Assembly (NCBI RefSeq): GCF_014295035.1 | Contig: NZ_CP060404.1 | Span: forward strand, 7,108,501-7,172,500 | Reading direction: 5' to 3' | DNA from: Streptomyces buecherae | Lineage (GTDB): Bacteria > Actinomycetota > Actinomycetes > Streptomycetales > Streptomycetaceae | DNA length: 64,000 bases | Shown: positions 45,478 through 53,894 of the stretch, one piece after another | Layout of the letters: each line of letters starts with the position of its first letter | Position numbering within the stretch: the first letter of the stretch is position 1 | Position numbers and translations under genes: made by a program | The notes under the pieces: model-generated | Database searches by the model: none | Told to the model about the DNA's origin: nothing | What the model saw: the letters and a program-made list of their open reading frames with translations, nothing else

Positions 45478-47217
45478 ATGACCGGGACGACCACGACCGG
45501 CAACCGGCGGTCAGCGGGCGTTTCCCGGTCCGGGCCCGGTGCCTCGCGCTGGCGCGACGCGAGCGGCGGCGCCGACCGCTGGCTCGTGCTCGTGGTGCTG
45601 TGCGTGAGCCTGCTGCTGGTCGCCGTGGACGCCACCGTGCTGCACGTCGCGGTCCCGGCCGTCAGCGAGGACCTGCGCCCCGGCTCCATGGAGCTGCTGT
45701 GGATCGTGGACGTCTATCCACTGGTGTGCGCGTCGCTGCTGATCCTCTTCGGCACCCTCGGCGACCGGGTGGGCCGCCGGCGCGTCCTGCTCCTCGGCTA
45801 CGGACTCTTCGGCCTGGCCTCCGCGCTCGCCGCCCTGGCGACCACGCCCGAGGTCCTGATCGTGGCCCGGGCGCTGCTCGGCGTGGGCGGCGCGATGATC
45901 ATGCCGGCCACGCTGTCGATCCTCCGCCAGGTCTTCCCCGACCGGCGCGAGCGCGCCGTCGCGATCGGCGTCTGGAGCGCCGTCGCGGCCGTCGGCGCCG
46001 CGGCCGGCCCCCTGCTCGGCGGCTTCCTCCTGGAGCACTTCTGGTGGGGCTCGGTCTTCCTGATCAACATCCCGCTGATGGTCGTCGCCCTGCCCGTCGG
46101 CCGCTGGCTGCTGCCCGAGTCCACCGGCGACGGCAACGGCCCCTGGGACGTGACCGGCGCGCTGATGGCGGCCTTCGGCCTGTTCGGCGCCGTCCTCGGC
46201 GTCAAGCGGCTGGGCAACGGGCAGGGCCTGGCCGAACTCGGGACCGCGTGCCCGACGCTGCTGGGCGGCGTCCTCCTGGTGCTCTTCGTGCGCCGCCAGC
46301 GCCGGCGCGACAACCCGCTGGTGGACCTGGCCTTGTTCGCCCGGCCCGCGTTCGGCACGGCGGTGGGCTGCATCGTGCTCGCCATGCTGGCCCTGGTCGG
46401 ACTGGAGCTGATAGCCGCCCAGTACCTGCAACTGGTCCTCGGCCTCACCCCGCTGGAGACCGGCCTCCGGCTGCTGCCGCTCACGTTCGCGGCCATGGCC
46501 GCCGGCCTCGTGGGCTCCCGCATGCTGCACCGGCTCGGCCCGCGCACCATGGTCGCCCTCGGCTTCGCGATCACCGCGGGCGCCGTCCTGTCGCTGACCG
46601 CGATGGGCCAGCACGACCGCCCCGCCGTCCTGGTCTGCGGCTTCGTCCTCCTCGGCTTCGGCCTGGAGACCACCCTGTTCGGGGCGTACGAGTCGATGCT
46701 CAGCGAGGCGCCGGCCAAGTGCGCGGGCGGGGCCGCCGCCATCGGCGAGACCTCCTACCAACTCGGCGCCGGCCTCGGCATCGCCCTGCTCGGCAGCGTC
46801 ATGAACGCCGCCTACGCCCCACGGGTCGCCGCGACACCGGGCATACCCGACGACTCCGCCAGGGCCGCGAGCCATTCGCTCGGCGAGGCGTACGAGGTCT
46901 CCGACGCGCTCGGCGGGGCGTCCGGCGCGGCGCTGCGGGCCGCCGCCCGCGACTCCTTCGTCACCGGCCTGCACAGCACGCTCTGGGTCAGCGCCGGCCT
47001 GCTGCTGCTCGGCGCGCTCGCCGCGCTGTGCCTGCCGCGCACCATGGACGGCCCGGCGGACCCGGACGACGACACGACCCGCCCGACCCCCGCGCCCAAG
47101 CACGCGCGCGGCAAGGAAAACACCGTGCCGCGCCGGCGCCGGCATCCCGACGCGCCCGACGCGGACGAGCACGCCGTGCCCGACACGACCCCGGCCACCT
47201 CGTCCGCACGCCGCTGA
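45478..47217 (+). CDS. DHA2 (14-TM) MFS drug exporter
   Basis: 579 residues. The EmrB/QacA pattern is clear: LVAVDATVLHVAVPAVSEDL in TM1, motif A GTLGDRVGRRRVLLLG, motif C GVWSAVAAVGAAAGPLLGG, and about 14 membrane segments. The last ~60 residues are a charged cytoplasmic tail. Such pumps export antibiotics or cationic dyes in exchange for protons. ATG 45478 has GGGAGG 7 bases upstream. No regulator gene is next to it, but repeated GACGTC palindromes upstream suggest control by a repressor encoded elsewhere. Confidence 0.9.
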   Translation: MTGTTTTGNRRSAGVSRSGPGASRWRDASGGADRWLVLVVLCVSLLLVAVDATVLHVAVPAVSEDLRPGSMELLWIVDVYPLVCASLLILFGTLGDRVGRRRVLLLGYGLFGLASALAALATTPEVLIVARALLGVGGAMIMPATLSILRQVFPDRRERAVAIGVWSAVAAVGAAAGPLLGGFLLEHFWWGSVFLINIPLMVVALPVGRWLLPESTGDGNGPWDVTGALMAAFGLFGAVLGVKRLGNGQGLAELGTACPTLLGGVLLVLFVRRQRRRDNPLVDLALFARPAFGTAVGCIVLAMLALVGLELIAAQYLQLVLGLTPLETGLRLLPLTFAAMAAGLVGSRMLHRLGPRTMVALGFAITAGAVLSLTAMGQHDRPAVLVCGFVLLGFGLETTLFGAYESMLSEAPAKCAGGAAAIGETSYQLGAGLGIALLGSVMNAAYAPRVAATPGIPDDSARAASHSLGEAYEVSDALGGASGAALRAAARDSFVTGLHSTLWVSAGLLLLGALAALCLPRTMDGPADPDDDTTRPTPAPKHARGKENTVPRRRRHPDAPDADEHAVPDTTPATSSARR

Positions 47218-47276
47218 CACGCGCGCCCCGCGCCGACGCCGACGCCGAACCCGCGACGCTGGCGGCAAAGGGGGGC

Positions 47277-47306
47277 TGGACGCCGTCTCGTACCCGGAAG
47301 TAGCGT
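47277..47306 (+). promoter_or_regulatory. Promoter of the acyl-CoA dehydrogenase gene
   Basis: TGGACG (47277-47282), an 18-base spacer and TAGCGT (47301-47306), about 95 bases before the start codon. Confidence 0.45.
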
Positions 47307-47401
47307 CGGACGCAACGGGATGATCACCCCGGTCGCCGAGGCGGTACGGGCCCCGGCCGCCGGTCCCGACCCAGACCGCACCCGAGCCGGAGGCCGCCCT
47401 C

Positions 47402-48589
47402 ATGTCCGCGCGCACCTTGCCGCCGTTCGACCCGACCGACCCGCTGGGCATCGACGACCTCCTCGCGCCCGAGGACCTCGCGGTGCGCGACACCGTCCGT
47501 AACTGGGCCACGGACCGGGTGCTGCCGCACATCGCCGACTGGTACGAGCGCGGCGAACTGCCCGGCATCCGCGACCTGGCCAGGGAACTCGGCTCCATCG
47601 GCGCGCTCGGCATGTCCCTCACGGGCTACGGCTGCGCGGGCGCGAGCGCCGTCCAGTACGGGCTCGCCTGCCTGGAGCTGGAAGCTGCCGACTCCGGCAT
47701 CCGCTCCCTGGTCTCGGTGCAGGGTTCCCTGGCCATGTACGCCATCCACCGCTACGGCTCCGAGGAGCAGAAGCAGCGCTGGCTGCCGCCGATGGCGGCG
47801 GGGGAGGCGATCGGCTGCTTCGGCCTGACCGAACCCGACCACGGCTCCGACCCCGCGGGCATGCGCACCACGGCCAGGCGCGAGGGCTCCGACTGGGTGC
47901 TCACCGGCCGCAAGATGTGGATCACCAACGGCTCGGTGGCCGCCGTGGCCGTCGTCTGGGCGCAGACCGACGAGGGCGTCCGCGGCTTCGTCGTGCCGAC
48001 GGACGCGCCCGGGTTCTCCGCCCCCGAGATCCACCACAAGTGGTCCCTGCGCGCCTCGGTCACCAGCGAACTCGTCCTCGACCAGGTGCGGCTGCCGGCC
48101 GATGCGGTGCTTCCCGAGGTCACCGGGTTGCGCGGCCCGCTGAGCTGCCTCAACCACGCGCGGTACGGGATCGTGTGGGGCGCGCTGGGCGCCGCGCGCT
48201 CCTCGTTCCACGCGGCCCTGGACTACGCGAAGACCCGCGAGCAGTTCGGCAAGCCGATCGGTGGCTTCCAGCTCACCCAGGCCAAGCTCGCCGACATGGC
48301 GGTCGAACTCCACAAGGGCCTGCTGCTGGCGTACCACCTCGGGCGTCGGATGGACGCCGGCCGGCTGCGGCCCGAACAGGTCAGCTTCGGCAAGCTCAAC
48401 AACGTGCGGGAGGCGATCGAGATCTGCCGTACGGCCCGCACCATCCTGGGCGCGAACGGCATCTCGCTGGAGTACCCGGTGATGCGGCACGCCACCAACC
48501 TGGAGTCGGTGCTCACCTACGAGGGCACGGTGGAGATGCACCAGCTCGTGCTGGGCAAGGCGCTGACCGGGCTCGACGCGTTCCGCTGA
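47402..48589 (+). CDS. Acyl-CoA dehydrogenase (glutaryl-CoA dehydrogenase-like)
   Basis: 395 residues. FAD-binding block CFGLTEPDHGSDPAGMRTTA, KMWITNGSVAAVAVVWAQT, the helical core YAKTREQFGKPIGGFQLTQA, and the catalytic Glu in LTYEGTVEMHQLVLGKALTG. The RYGIVWGALGAA and NHARYG phrases are typical of glutaryl-CoA dehydrogenases, which oxidise and decarboxylate glutaryl-CoA from lysine or tryptophan breakdown. ATG 47402 has GGAGG 7 bases upstream. It is a single-gene unit with its own promoter and terminator. Confidence 0.92.
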   Translation: MSARTLPPFDPTDPLGIDDLLAPEDLAVRDTVRNWATDRVLPHIADWYERGELPGIRDLARELGSIGALGMSLTGYGCAGASAVQYGLACLELEAADSGIRSLVSVQGSLAMYAIHRYGSEEQKQRWLPPMAAGEAIGCFGLTEPDHGSDPAGMRTTARREGSDWVLTGRKMWITNGSVAAVAVVWAQTDEGVRGFVVPTDAPGFSAPEIHHKWSLRASVTSELVLDQVRLPADAVLPEVTGLRGPLSCLNHARYGIVWGALGAARSSFHAALDYAKTREQFGKPIGGFQLTQAKLADMAVELHKGLLLAYHLGRRMDAGRLRPEQVSFGKLNNVREAIEICRTARTILGANGISLEYPVMRHATNLESVLTYEGTVEMHQLVLGKALTGLDAFR

Positions 48590-48723
48590 CGGGCCCGGCG
48601 AGGCGGGTGGGCCGAGCGCGACGAGCGGGATGAGAGGCGCGAAGGAATCGAGCGGGGCGCGTGGGATGCGCGGGACGGGCGGGGTGGCGGCGCAGGTCGG
48701 GTGACCGGGGCCGGACCCGGCCC

Positions 48724-48756
48724 GGCGGCGTGCGCCGCGAAGGCGCGCACGCCGCC
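48724..48756. terminator. Bidirectional terminator
   Basis: Perfect 12-bp stem GGCGGCGTGCGC (48724-48735) with GCGCACGCCGCC (48745-48756), ending 3 bases before the SepF-like stop and facing the acyl-CoA dehydrogenase gene. Confidence 0.75.
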
Positions 48757-48759
48757 AGG

Positions 48760-49194
48760 TCAGCTCTGGTTGAAGAAGCCGCTGTTGCCGCGGCGGGCCT
48801 CGCCGCTGACGACCTGGTAGTCAGGCGGTGTGAGCAGGAACACCCGAGTGGCGACCCGCTCGATGGAGCCGCGCAGCCCGAAGGTCAGCCCGGCGGCGAA
48901 GTCCACCACGCGCTTGGCGTCGGCGGGCTCCATGGCGGTGAGGTTCACGATCACCGGGATGCCCTCGCGGAACAGTTCGCCGATGCCCCGCGCGTCACGG
49001 AAGCCGTCCGGGGTGACCGTGGCGATGCGCGAGCCCTGGTCCTGCGCGGCCTGGTCGGCGACCCGCACCCGCGGGTCGGTCACCCAGGCGTCGCCGGGCT
49101 CGGGGCCCTCGGAGTAGTCGTCGTCGTAGTAGCGCTCATCATCGCTGTCGTCGACGAGGCCAAGCCAAGCACTCGCCTTGCGCACCGATCCCAT
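48760..49194 (-). CDS. SepF-like cell division protein (SflA-type paralogue)
   Basis: 144 residues. It opens MGSVRKASAWLGLVDDSDDE, with an acidic linker, and has the SepF/DUF552 core FREGIPVIVNLTAMEPADAK, RVVDFAAGLTFGLRGSIERV and VFLLTPPDYQV. SepF anchors FtsZ to the membrane. The main Streptomyces sepF lies beside ftsZ; a copy standing alone like this fits the SepF-like proteins (Sfl) reported to restrain ectopic FtsZ and DivIVA assembly. ATG 49194 has GAGGAGG 6 bases upstream. It is divergent from the DUF5685 gene. Confidence 0.88.
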   Translation of the reverse strand: MGSVRKASAWLGLVDDSDDERYYDDDYSEGPEPGDAWVTDPRVRVADQAAQDQGSRIATVTPDGFRDARGIGELFREGIPVIVNLTAMEPADAKRVVDFAAGLTFGLRGSIERVATRVFLLTPPDYQVVSGEARRGNSGFFNQS

Positions 49195-49424
49195 GGACGC
49201 CTCCTCTCACGTGCGGTGGGTACTGTCCGCTCCTCTATGGTCGGCCATGTTGTAGATGATGTGCCAAGCGGATTGCCGCCGCACAGGGGATTCGTGACGG
49301 TACTGGTGCACAACGCATGCCCAGGAATCAGAGTTCCTCCCCTGCAGGGGGCCTGACGGCATGGTAGTTAGACTCGCCGGCTAAATGAGTGACGCCACGC
49401 GGCGTACGGGGGAACGAGGAAGCT

Positions 49425-50753
49425 TTGTTTGGGATTGTCCGACCATGTCGGCATCGCTTGTCGGATCGTCTCCGCACCGACTGGATGGCACATCTGTGCG
49501 GGCTGTGCCTGGCGCTACGGGCCGACCACGGCCAGTTCGCCCGAGTTGCCACCAACTATGACGGCCTGATTATTTCCGTCCTGGTGGAGGCCCAGTCGCC
49601 GGAGGTCACCCGCGCGGCCGGGCGGCGCACCGCCGGGCCCTGCCCGCTGCGCGGCATGCGCACCGCGCCCGTCGCGCGCGGCGAGGGCGCCCGACTGGCC
49701 GCCGCCGTCTCCCTCGTGCTGGCGTCGGCGAAGGTCCGGGACCACATCGCCGACGGCGACGGCGCGCTGGGCCGCCGCCCGGTGGCCGCCGCGGCCCGTC
49801 GGGTGGCCACCCGCTGGGACCGGGCCGGCGCGCTCACCGGCTCCGACCTCGGCTTCGACACGGCCGTGCTGGTGGCGGCGGTGGACCGGCAGCCGGACAT
49901 CGAGGCGCTCGCCGGCCGCGGCACCCCGCTGCTGACCATCACCGAACCGACCGAGACCGCGACCGCCGCGGCCTTCGCGCACACCGCTGAGCTGGCCGGC
50001 CGACCGGCGAACCGGGCCCCGCTCGCCGAGGTCGGGCGACTCTTCGGCCGTCTCGCGCACCTCCTGGACGCGGTGGAGGACCTGGACGAGGACGCGCGCA
50101 CCGGCGCGTGGAACCCGCTGCTCGCCACGGGCGCGACGCTCGCCGAGGCGCGGCGGCTGTGCGAGGACGCGGTGCACGGGGTGCGGCTGGCCCTGCGGGA
50201 CGTGGAGTTCACCGACGGCAAGCTCGCCCACGTGCTGCTCGCGCACGAGCTGCGGCACGCCGTGGATCGCGCGTTCGGCCCCACCTGCTCGCACCCGGCG
50301 GGCCACCCCGCGAACCCGTACGGCCCCGGAACCCAGCAGCCGTACGGCAATCCGTACGCCCAGCCGCACGGCGGCCAGCCCGCGCACGGCAACGGTCCGT
50401 ACGCCCCGTACGGCGGCCTGAACGCGCCGCAGGGCTCCCACGGCACACCCCAGCCGCTGCACCCGGGGCCGGGCCACGGCGGTCCGGACGGGGACTGGTT
50501 CGGTGGCGGGGGCGGCGACGGCGGCGGAGGTGGCGACGCCGGCGGCTCCCCCGGCCGCCCGCCGCGCCGACGCTCACTGGTCCCCGGCTGCGCCGTCTGG
50601 CTCGGCCTGTGCTGCACGTGTCAGCTCTGCTGCCGCGAGGAGTACCACGACCCGTGGAGCGGCGACAAGCGCGGCGGCTGGTGCCACAAGTGCGAATGCT
50701 GCGAGTGCTGTGAGTGCTGCGAATGTTGTGAGTGTTGCGACTGTAGTTGCTGA
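49425..50753 (+). CDS. DUF5685 protein with Cys-Glu-Cys repeat tail
   Basis: 442 residues. The N-terminal ~290 form DUF5685: LFGIVRPCRHRLSDRLRTDW, MAHLCGLCLALRADHGQFAR, VATNYDGLIISVLVEAQSPE, with conserved Cys residues that could bind metal. A Pro/Gly/Tyr-rich linker (repeated NPYGPG, QPYGNPYAQPHG) and a poly-Gly stretch follow. The last 55 residues hold 20 cysteines, ending in WCHKCEC(CEC)n-type repeats. TTG 49425 has GAGGA 4 bases upstream and gives the family's usual MFGIVRPC start. Function unknown. The tail looks like a metal or thiol store, or a scaffold made for crosslinking. Confidence 0.88.
   Translation: MFGIVRPCRHRLSDRLRTDWMAHLCGLCLALRADHGQFARVATNYDGLIISVLVEAQSPEVTRAAGRRTAGPCPLRGMRTAPVARGEGARLAAAVSLVLASAKVRDHIADGDGALGRRPVAAAARRVATRWDRAGALTGSDLGFDTAVLVAAVDRQPDIEALAGRGTPLLTITEPTETATAAAFAHTAELAGRPANRAPLAEVGRLFGRLAHLLDAVEDLDEDARTGAWNPLLATGATLAEARRLCEDAVHGVRLALRDVEFTDGKLAHVLLAHELRHAVDRAFGPTCSHPAGHPANPYGPGTQQPYGNPYAQPHGGQPAHGNGPYAPYGGLNAPQGSHGTPQPLHPGPGHGGPDGDWFGGGGGDGGGGGDAGGSPGRPPRRRSLVPGCAVWLGLCCTCQLCCREEYHDPWSGDKRGGWCHKCECCECCECCECCECCDCSC
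50691..50744 (+). repeat. 9-bp tandem repeat encoding (CEC)n
   Basis: Six 9-base units (TGC GAA TGC type) at 50691-50744 encode Cys-Glu/Asp-Cys. Wobble bases vary and five Cys codons are TGT, rare in this GC-rich genome, showing repeat expansion and drift rather than normal codon choice. Confidence 0.85.
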
Positions 50754-50959
50754 GTACCTGCCTGCCCGCGCGGGCGGAACTGCTCGGTGGGGCTGCTGAC
50801 CTCCGCCCGCTTTCGGCCCTCGCCGCGCTCGCGCGGCGGCTCGCGGTTCCGCTGACGCGGATCGAGCGCTCGGGGCACGAGCCCTGGCTGGAGCGGCCGG
50901 CGGCGGTACGCGCGCATGTGCGGCGCTTCGTCCGTGGCGCGGTTGGTTCTGGCGGGTAG
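50754..50959 (+). pseudogene. C-terminal remnant of an alpha/beta-hydrolase
   Basis: Directly after the DUF5685 stop, the frame ending at TAG 50957-50959 reads LGGAADLRPLSALAALARRL, then a short strand and SGHEPWLERPAAVRAHVRRF. This is the end of an alpha/beta-hydrolase: the ADD/DLRPLSA loop before the acid residue, and GHEPWLERP with the catalytic His. The nucleophile elbow and everything earlier are absent, and there is no start codon or ribosome site in a sensible place. It is therefore a 3' fragment left by a deletion or rearrangement, about 65 codons long. Confidence 0.65.
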
Positions 50960-51433
50960 TGGCGCGGCGAGTCTCCGATGGGTTACTCGGGTGCGGGTGT
51001 GGTGAGGGTGGCTGGTGGTGTCGGGGGCGGCGTGGAACCTCGTCACGCGCGTGAGTGGGCGCCGGAGGCGACGGTCGGTGGGTGGCCGTCGCCTCCAGGG
51101 TGGGGCGAGGTCGGGTTCAACAGGTAGCAGCGGCATGGGAGTTGAGAGGCCAGTGTCGTACGGCCGTGAGGTGGGTGGAGTTCGGGGCGGGACGGGCCGA
51201 GTCGTGGTGTGGGCGAGGGTGGGTGAAAGTCCGGGGGAGCGACGTCAGGACAGGGTGGTGCGTGAGCAAGGCGAGGGGAGGCCGAGCGTTGACCGTGTGG
51301 GGATGCGTGCCGAAAAGCGTGGGTGCGGGGCGCGTTCGCCCGCGCGGGGGTTGGGGCCGTAACGGCTGAGGTCACGGGGGGCCGAGCGCGGCCGGGCCGG
51401 TGAGGGCGGGCGCTCAGGCGTGAAGGAGCAGTG
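50960..51433. other. G-rich non-coding stretch
   Basis: No open frame here resembles a protein on either strand. The plus strand is unusually G-rich with GGTG/GGGT runs. A strong hairpin at 51064-51096 has an 11-bp perfect stem (GGAGGCGACGG/CCGTCGCCTCC). It may hold decayed sequence from the lost hydrolase gene or from whatever followed the leader peptide on the minus strand. Confidence 0.45.
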
Positions 51434-51511
51434 TCAGCCCGAACAGGAGGAGGACCACACCCGACCGAAGTCGATGTGGTCGCGGGTGACCAGGCGCTGC
51501 CCTGAGTACAT
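51434..51511 (-). CDS. Cysteine-type regulatory leader peptide (orphan)
   Basis: A 25-codon frame on the minus strand from ATG 51511 to TGA 51434, starting MYSGQRLVTRDHIDFG and ending RVWSSSCSG. The pattern RLV-x-R-x-HID-x-x-RV-x-S-x-x-C is that of short actinobacterial leader peptides found ahead of sulfur-assimilation and cysteine-related operons, where stalling at a terminal Cys codon is thought to control the downstream genes. A TTGACG box (51546-51541) and TCCACT (51523-51518), 17 bases apart, would start the transcript at the ATG. Unusually, no gene follows on this strand. Confidence 0.65.
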   Translation of the reverse strand: MYSGQRLVTRDHIDFGRVWSSSCSG

Positions 51512-51517
51512 GGGCCA

Positions 51518-51546
51518 AGTGGAGCAGGCTTCCGTTTGTCCGTCAA
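51518..51546 (-). promoter_or_regulatory. Candidate leaderless promoter of the leader peptide
   Basis: On the minus strand TTGACG (51546-51541) is followed after 17 bases by TCCACT (51523-51518), 6 bases before ATG 51511. Confidence 0.45.
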
Positions 51547-51578
51547 CTGACGTGAGACGCGCCGTTCACAGTATGGAC

Positions 51579-51619
51579 AGCCTTGACAGCGGGCAGTGGC
51601 CAACGCATAGCCTTCACAG
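51579..51619 (+). promoter_or_regulatory. Promoter of the monooxygenase cluster with flanking direct repeats
   Basis: A consensus -35 TTGACA (51583-51588) and TAGCCT (51608-51613) are 19 bases apart. AGCCTTGACAG (51579-51589) and AGCCTTCACAG (51609-51619) are direct repeats exactly 30 bases apart, one on the -35 and one on the -10/start, so a bound repressor would block both. A 7-bp hairpin GTGCTCG-GATT-CGAGCAC (51663-51680) sits just before the ribosome site. Confidence 0.6.
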
Positions 51620-51695
51620 TCCGGTCCTGCTGAGGGGCTCGACCGGTGTGTGGACAGGACGCGTGCTCGGATTCGAGCACCCACGGAGTCTTCGC

Positions 51696-53795
51696 ATGTC
51701 CGTGTCACCGGATAGCTCCCTTCTCCCCCGACGCCCCCGCCCGCCAGCCATCGCGATCGTCGGCGCGGGCCCGCGCGGTGTGGGCCTGATCGCCCGGATC
51801 GCCGCGCGCGCCGCCCAACTCCTGCCGGCCTCCGCCGACCTGGTCGCCTCGCCGGCCGGCGCGTCCTCGCACGTCGGCGCGGGTTCGCCGGTCGGCGGTC
51901 GGCCGCGCGGCGGCGCGGGCCCCCTGCCCTCGCGACCTCGACGGGTCGGCGCCGGCGCGGGCCCGGGCGGCGGCGCGACGCCGTGGGGCGGGCGGCTCGT
52001 GCTGCACCTCGTCGACCCGCACCCGCCGGGCGGCGGTCGGGTCTGGCGACCGCGGCAGTCGCCGCTGCTGTGGATGAACTCGATGGCCGCCGACGTGTCC
52101 GTGTTCGACGACGGGAGCCGTGGCTGGGACGCCGAGCGGGACGGGCCGCCGGACTCCGGGCCCTCGCTCGCCGAGTGGGCCGAGGACATCCGCGCCGGGC
52201 GGCTGGCCGTGCCGCTGGCGCCCGAACTCGCGGCGGAGGTCGCCGCGTTGACCGGGCGCACCTTCGCCACCCGGCGGCTACAGAGCGCGTATCTGCGCTG
52301 GGTGTACGAGCGGGCGGTGGCCGCGCTGCCGGCCGGCGTCGAGCTGCGCGTCCACCGCCGTCGCGCGGTGCGGCTGACCGGCCCGCGCGACGGCGCGCAA
52401 CGCGTGTGGCTGGAGGGCCGCGAACTGCCGCTCGTCGCCGACGCCGTCGTGCTCGCCCTCGGCCACCTCGACGCCGAACCCGACGCGCGAGAGCGGGAGT
52501 TGGGTTCGTTCGCGGCCCGGCACCGGCTGACGTACCTGCCGCCCGAGTACACCGCCGACAGCGACCTGCGGGCGCTGCGCCCCGGCCAGCCGGTACTGGT
52601 GCGCGGCTTCGGGCTGGCCTTCGTGGACCTGATGGTGCTGCTAACCGAGGGGCGCGGCGGGACGTACGCCGAGGCGCCCGGCGCCCGTGGCGAGGGGCCG
52701 GGCGACGGCCCCGAGCTGGTCTACCGGCCGTCGGGACGGGAGCCGGTGCTGTACGTCGGGTCGCGGCGCGGCGTGCCGTACCACGCCAAGCTCGGCTACG
52801 ACTGGACGGGCGAACTGCCCCCGCTGCCCCGCTTCTTCGGGCCCGAGCAGGTGGCCGACGCGCTGCGCCGGCAGCGGCCGGTCGACTTCGCCCGGGACGC
52901 GTGGCCGCTGGTGCGCAAGGAACTGGGCTACGTGCACTACCACCGGCTGTTCGCGGCCCACCCGGAGCGCACGGTCGGGAGCTGGGCGGAGTTCGAGGCG
53001 GCGTACGCCGCCTGCGAGGTGGACGGTCCCGCGCTGGCCGCGCTGGTGGCCGACGCAGTGCCCGACCCCGCCGACCGGCTCGACCTGACCCGCCTCGACC
53101 GCCCGCTGGCCGGGGTCACCTTCGCGTCGCACGCCGCGCTCCAGGAGGGGCTGCGGGACTACGTCACCGCCGACCTGATACGCCGCCACGACCCGGAACA
53201 CAGCCCCGACCTGGCCGTCTTCCTCGGCCTGTTGGCGGTGTACGGGCAGGTCGCCGGGCTGGGCGACATCGGCCCGTGGTGGCACGGCTTCTTCAGCTAC
53301 CTCGCCTCGGGCCCGCCCGGCCCCCGGCTGCGGCAACTGCTCGCCCTGTCCCGGGCCGGCGTCGTGCGCTTCGTCGGGGCCGACATGAGCGTCACCGCCG
53401 ATCCGGCGCGCGGCGCCTTCGTGGCGACCAGCGCCTCCGTGCCCGGCCACCGGATCGAGGCCGCCGCGCTGGTCGAGGCCAGGCTGCCCGACCCGTCGGT
53501 GGCCCGCTCCCGCGACCGGCTCCTGCGCGCCCTGCACGAGGAGGACCCGGACGGGCTGCGCGTGACGCCCGGCGGGCTGGTCGCCGTACGCCCCGAGGAC
53601 GCCCGGCTGCTCGACCGGGCCGGCCGGCCGCACCCGCGCCGGTTCGCGATCGGGGCCCCCACCGACGCCCGGGTCGCCGCGGCCTTCGCCCGACCCGGCA
53701 CCGGAGCCCCCGCCGTACGCCAGAACGACGCGGTGGCCCGGGCCCTGCTGCGCCTGCTCACCGAGGACGCCCGGCCGGCGCGGCTGACCGCCTGA
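51696..53795 (+). CDS. FAD/NAD(P)-binding protein (lysine-hydroxylase-like FAD_NAD_binding_9)
   Basis: 699 residues. Dinucleotide motif AIVGAGPRGVGLIARIA at about 20-36, SPLLWMNSMAADVSVFDD, RRLQSAYLRWVYERAV, VVLALGHLDAEPD and LVRGFGLAFVDLMVLLTEGR. These belong to a large actinobacterial group of flavoproteins with a split FAD-binding domain and no certain substrate. An Ala/Gly-rich insert of ~55 residues interrupts the first Rossmann unit. ATG 51696 has GGAG 7 bases upstream. It heads the monooxygenase cluster and could supply reduced flavin or hydroxylate the substrate. Confidence 0.82.
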   Translation: MSVSPDSSLLPRRPRPPAIAIVGAGPRGVGLIARIAARAAQLLPASADLVASPAGASSHVGAGSPVGGRPRGGAGPLPSRPRRVGAGAGPGGGATPWGGRLVLHLVDPHPPGGGRVWRPRQSPLLWMNSMAADVSVFDDGSRGWDAERDGPPDSGPSLAEWAEDIRAGRLAVPLAPELAAEVAALTGRTFATRRLQSAYLRWVYERAVAALPAGVELRVHRRRAVRLTGPRDGAQRVWLEGRELPLVADAVVLALGHLDAEPDARERELGSFAARHRLTYLPPEYTADSDLRALRPGQPVLVRGFGLAFVDLMVLLTEGRGGTYAEAPGARGEGPGDGPELVYRPSGREPVLYVGSRRGVPYHAKLGYDWTGELPPLPRFFGPEQVADALRRQRPVDFARDAWPLVRKELGYVHYHRLFAAHPERTVGSWAEFEAAYAACEVDGPALAALVADAVPDPADRLDLTRLDRPLAGVTFASHAALQEGLRDYVTADLIRRHDPEHSPDLAVFLGLLAVYGQVAGLGDIGPWWHGFFSYLASGPPGPRLRQLLALSRAGVVRFVGADMSVTADPARGAFVATSASVPGHRIEAAALVEARLPDPSVARSRDRLLRALHEEDPDGLRVTPGGLVAVRPEDARLLDRAGRPHPRRFAIGAPTDARVAAAFARPGTGAPAVRQNDAVARALLRLLTEDARPARLTA

Positions 53796-53894
53796 CCGGC
53801 CCCGGCGCGGCCCGGGCTCGCGCGCAGCGCCGGCCCGGGCCGACGCGAGAACGACCGCCCGACGCCTATCCACCCACGGACCCTGAGGACCCCC

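Noticed and set aside
51226..51280. Resemblance to the RNase P RNA core (GAAAGTCCGG and CAGGGTGG).
   Set aside because: The other universal RNase P blocks (ACAGAAA region, GGTAAGGGTGAAA, CAGAAC near the end) are absent, and the spacing is wrong. Chance similarity in G-rich DNA.
51043..51433. A possible minus-strand gene following the leader peptide.
   Set aside because: The open frames there translate into Pro/Arg/His-rich sequence with no family motif and no start with a ribosome site, so the leader was called an orphan.
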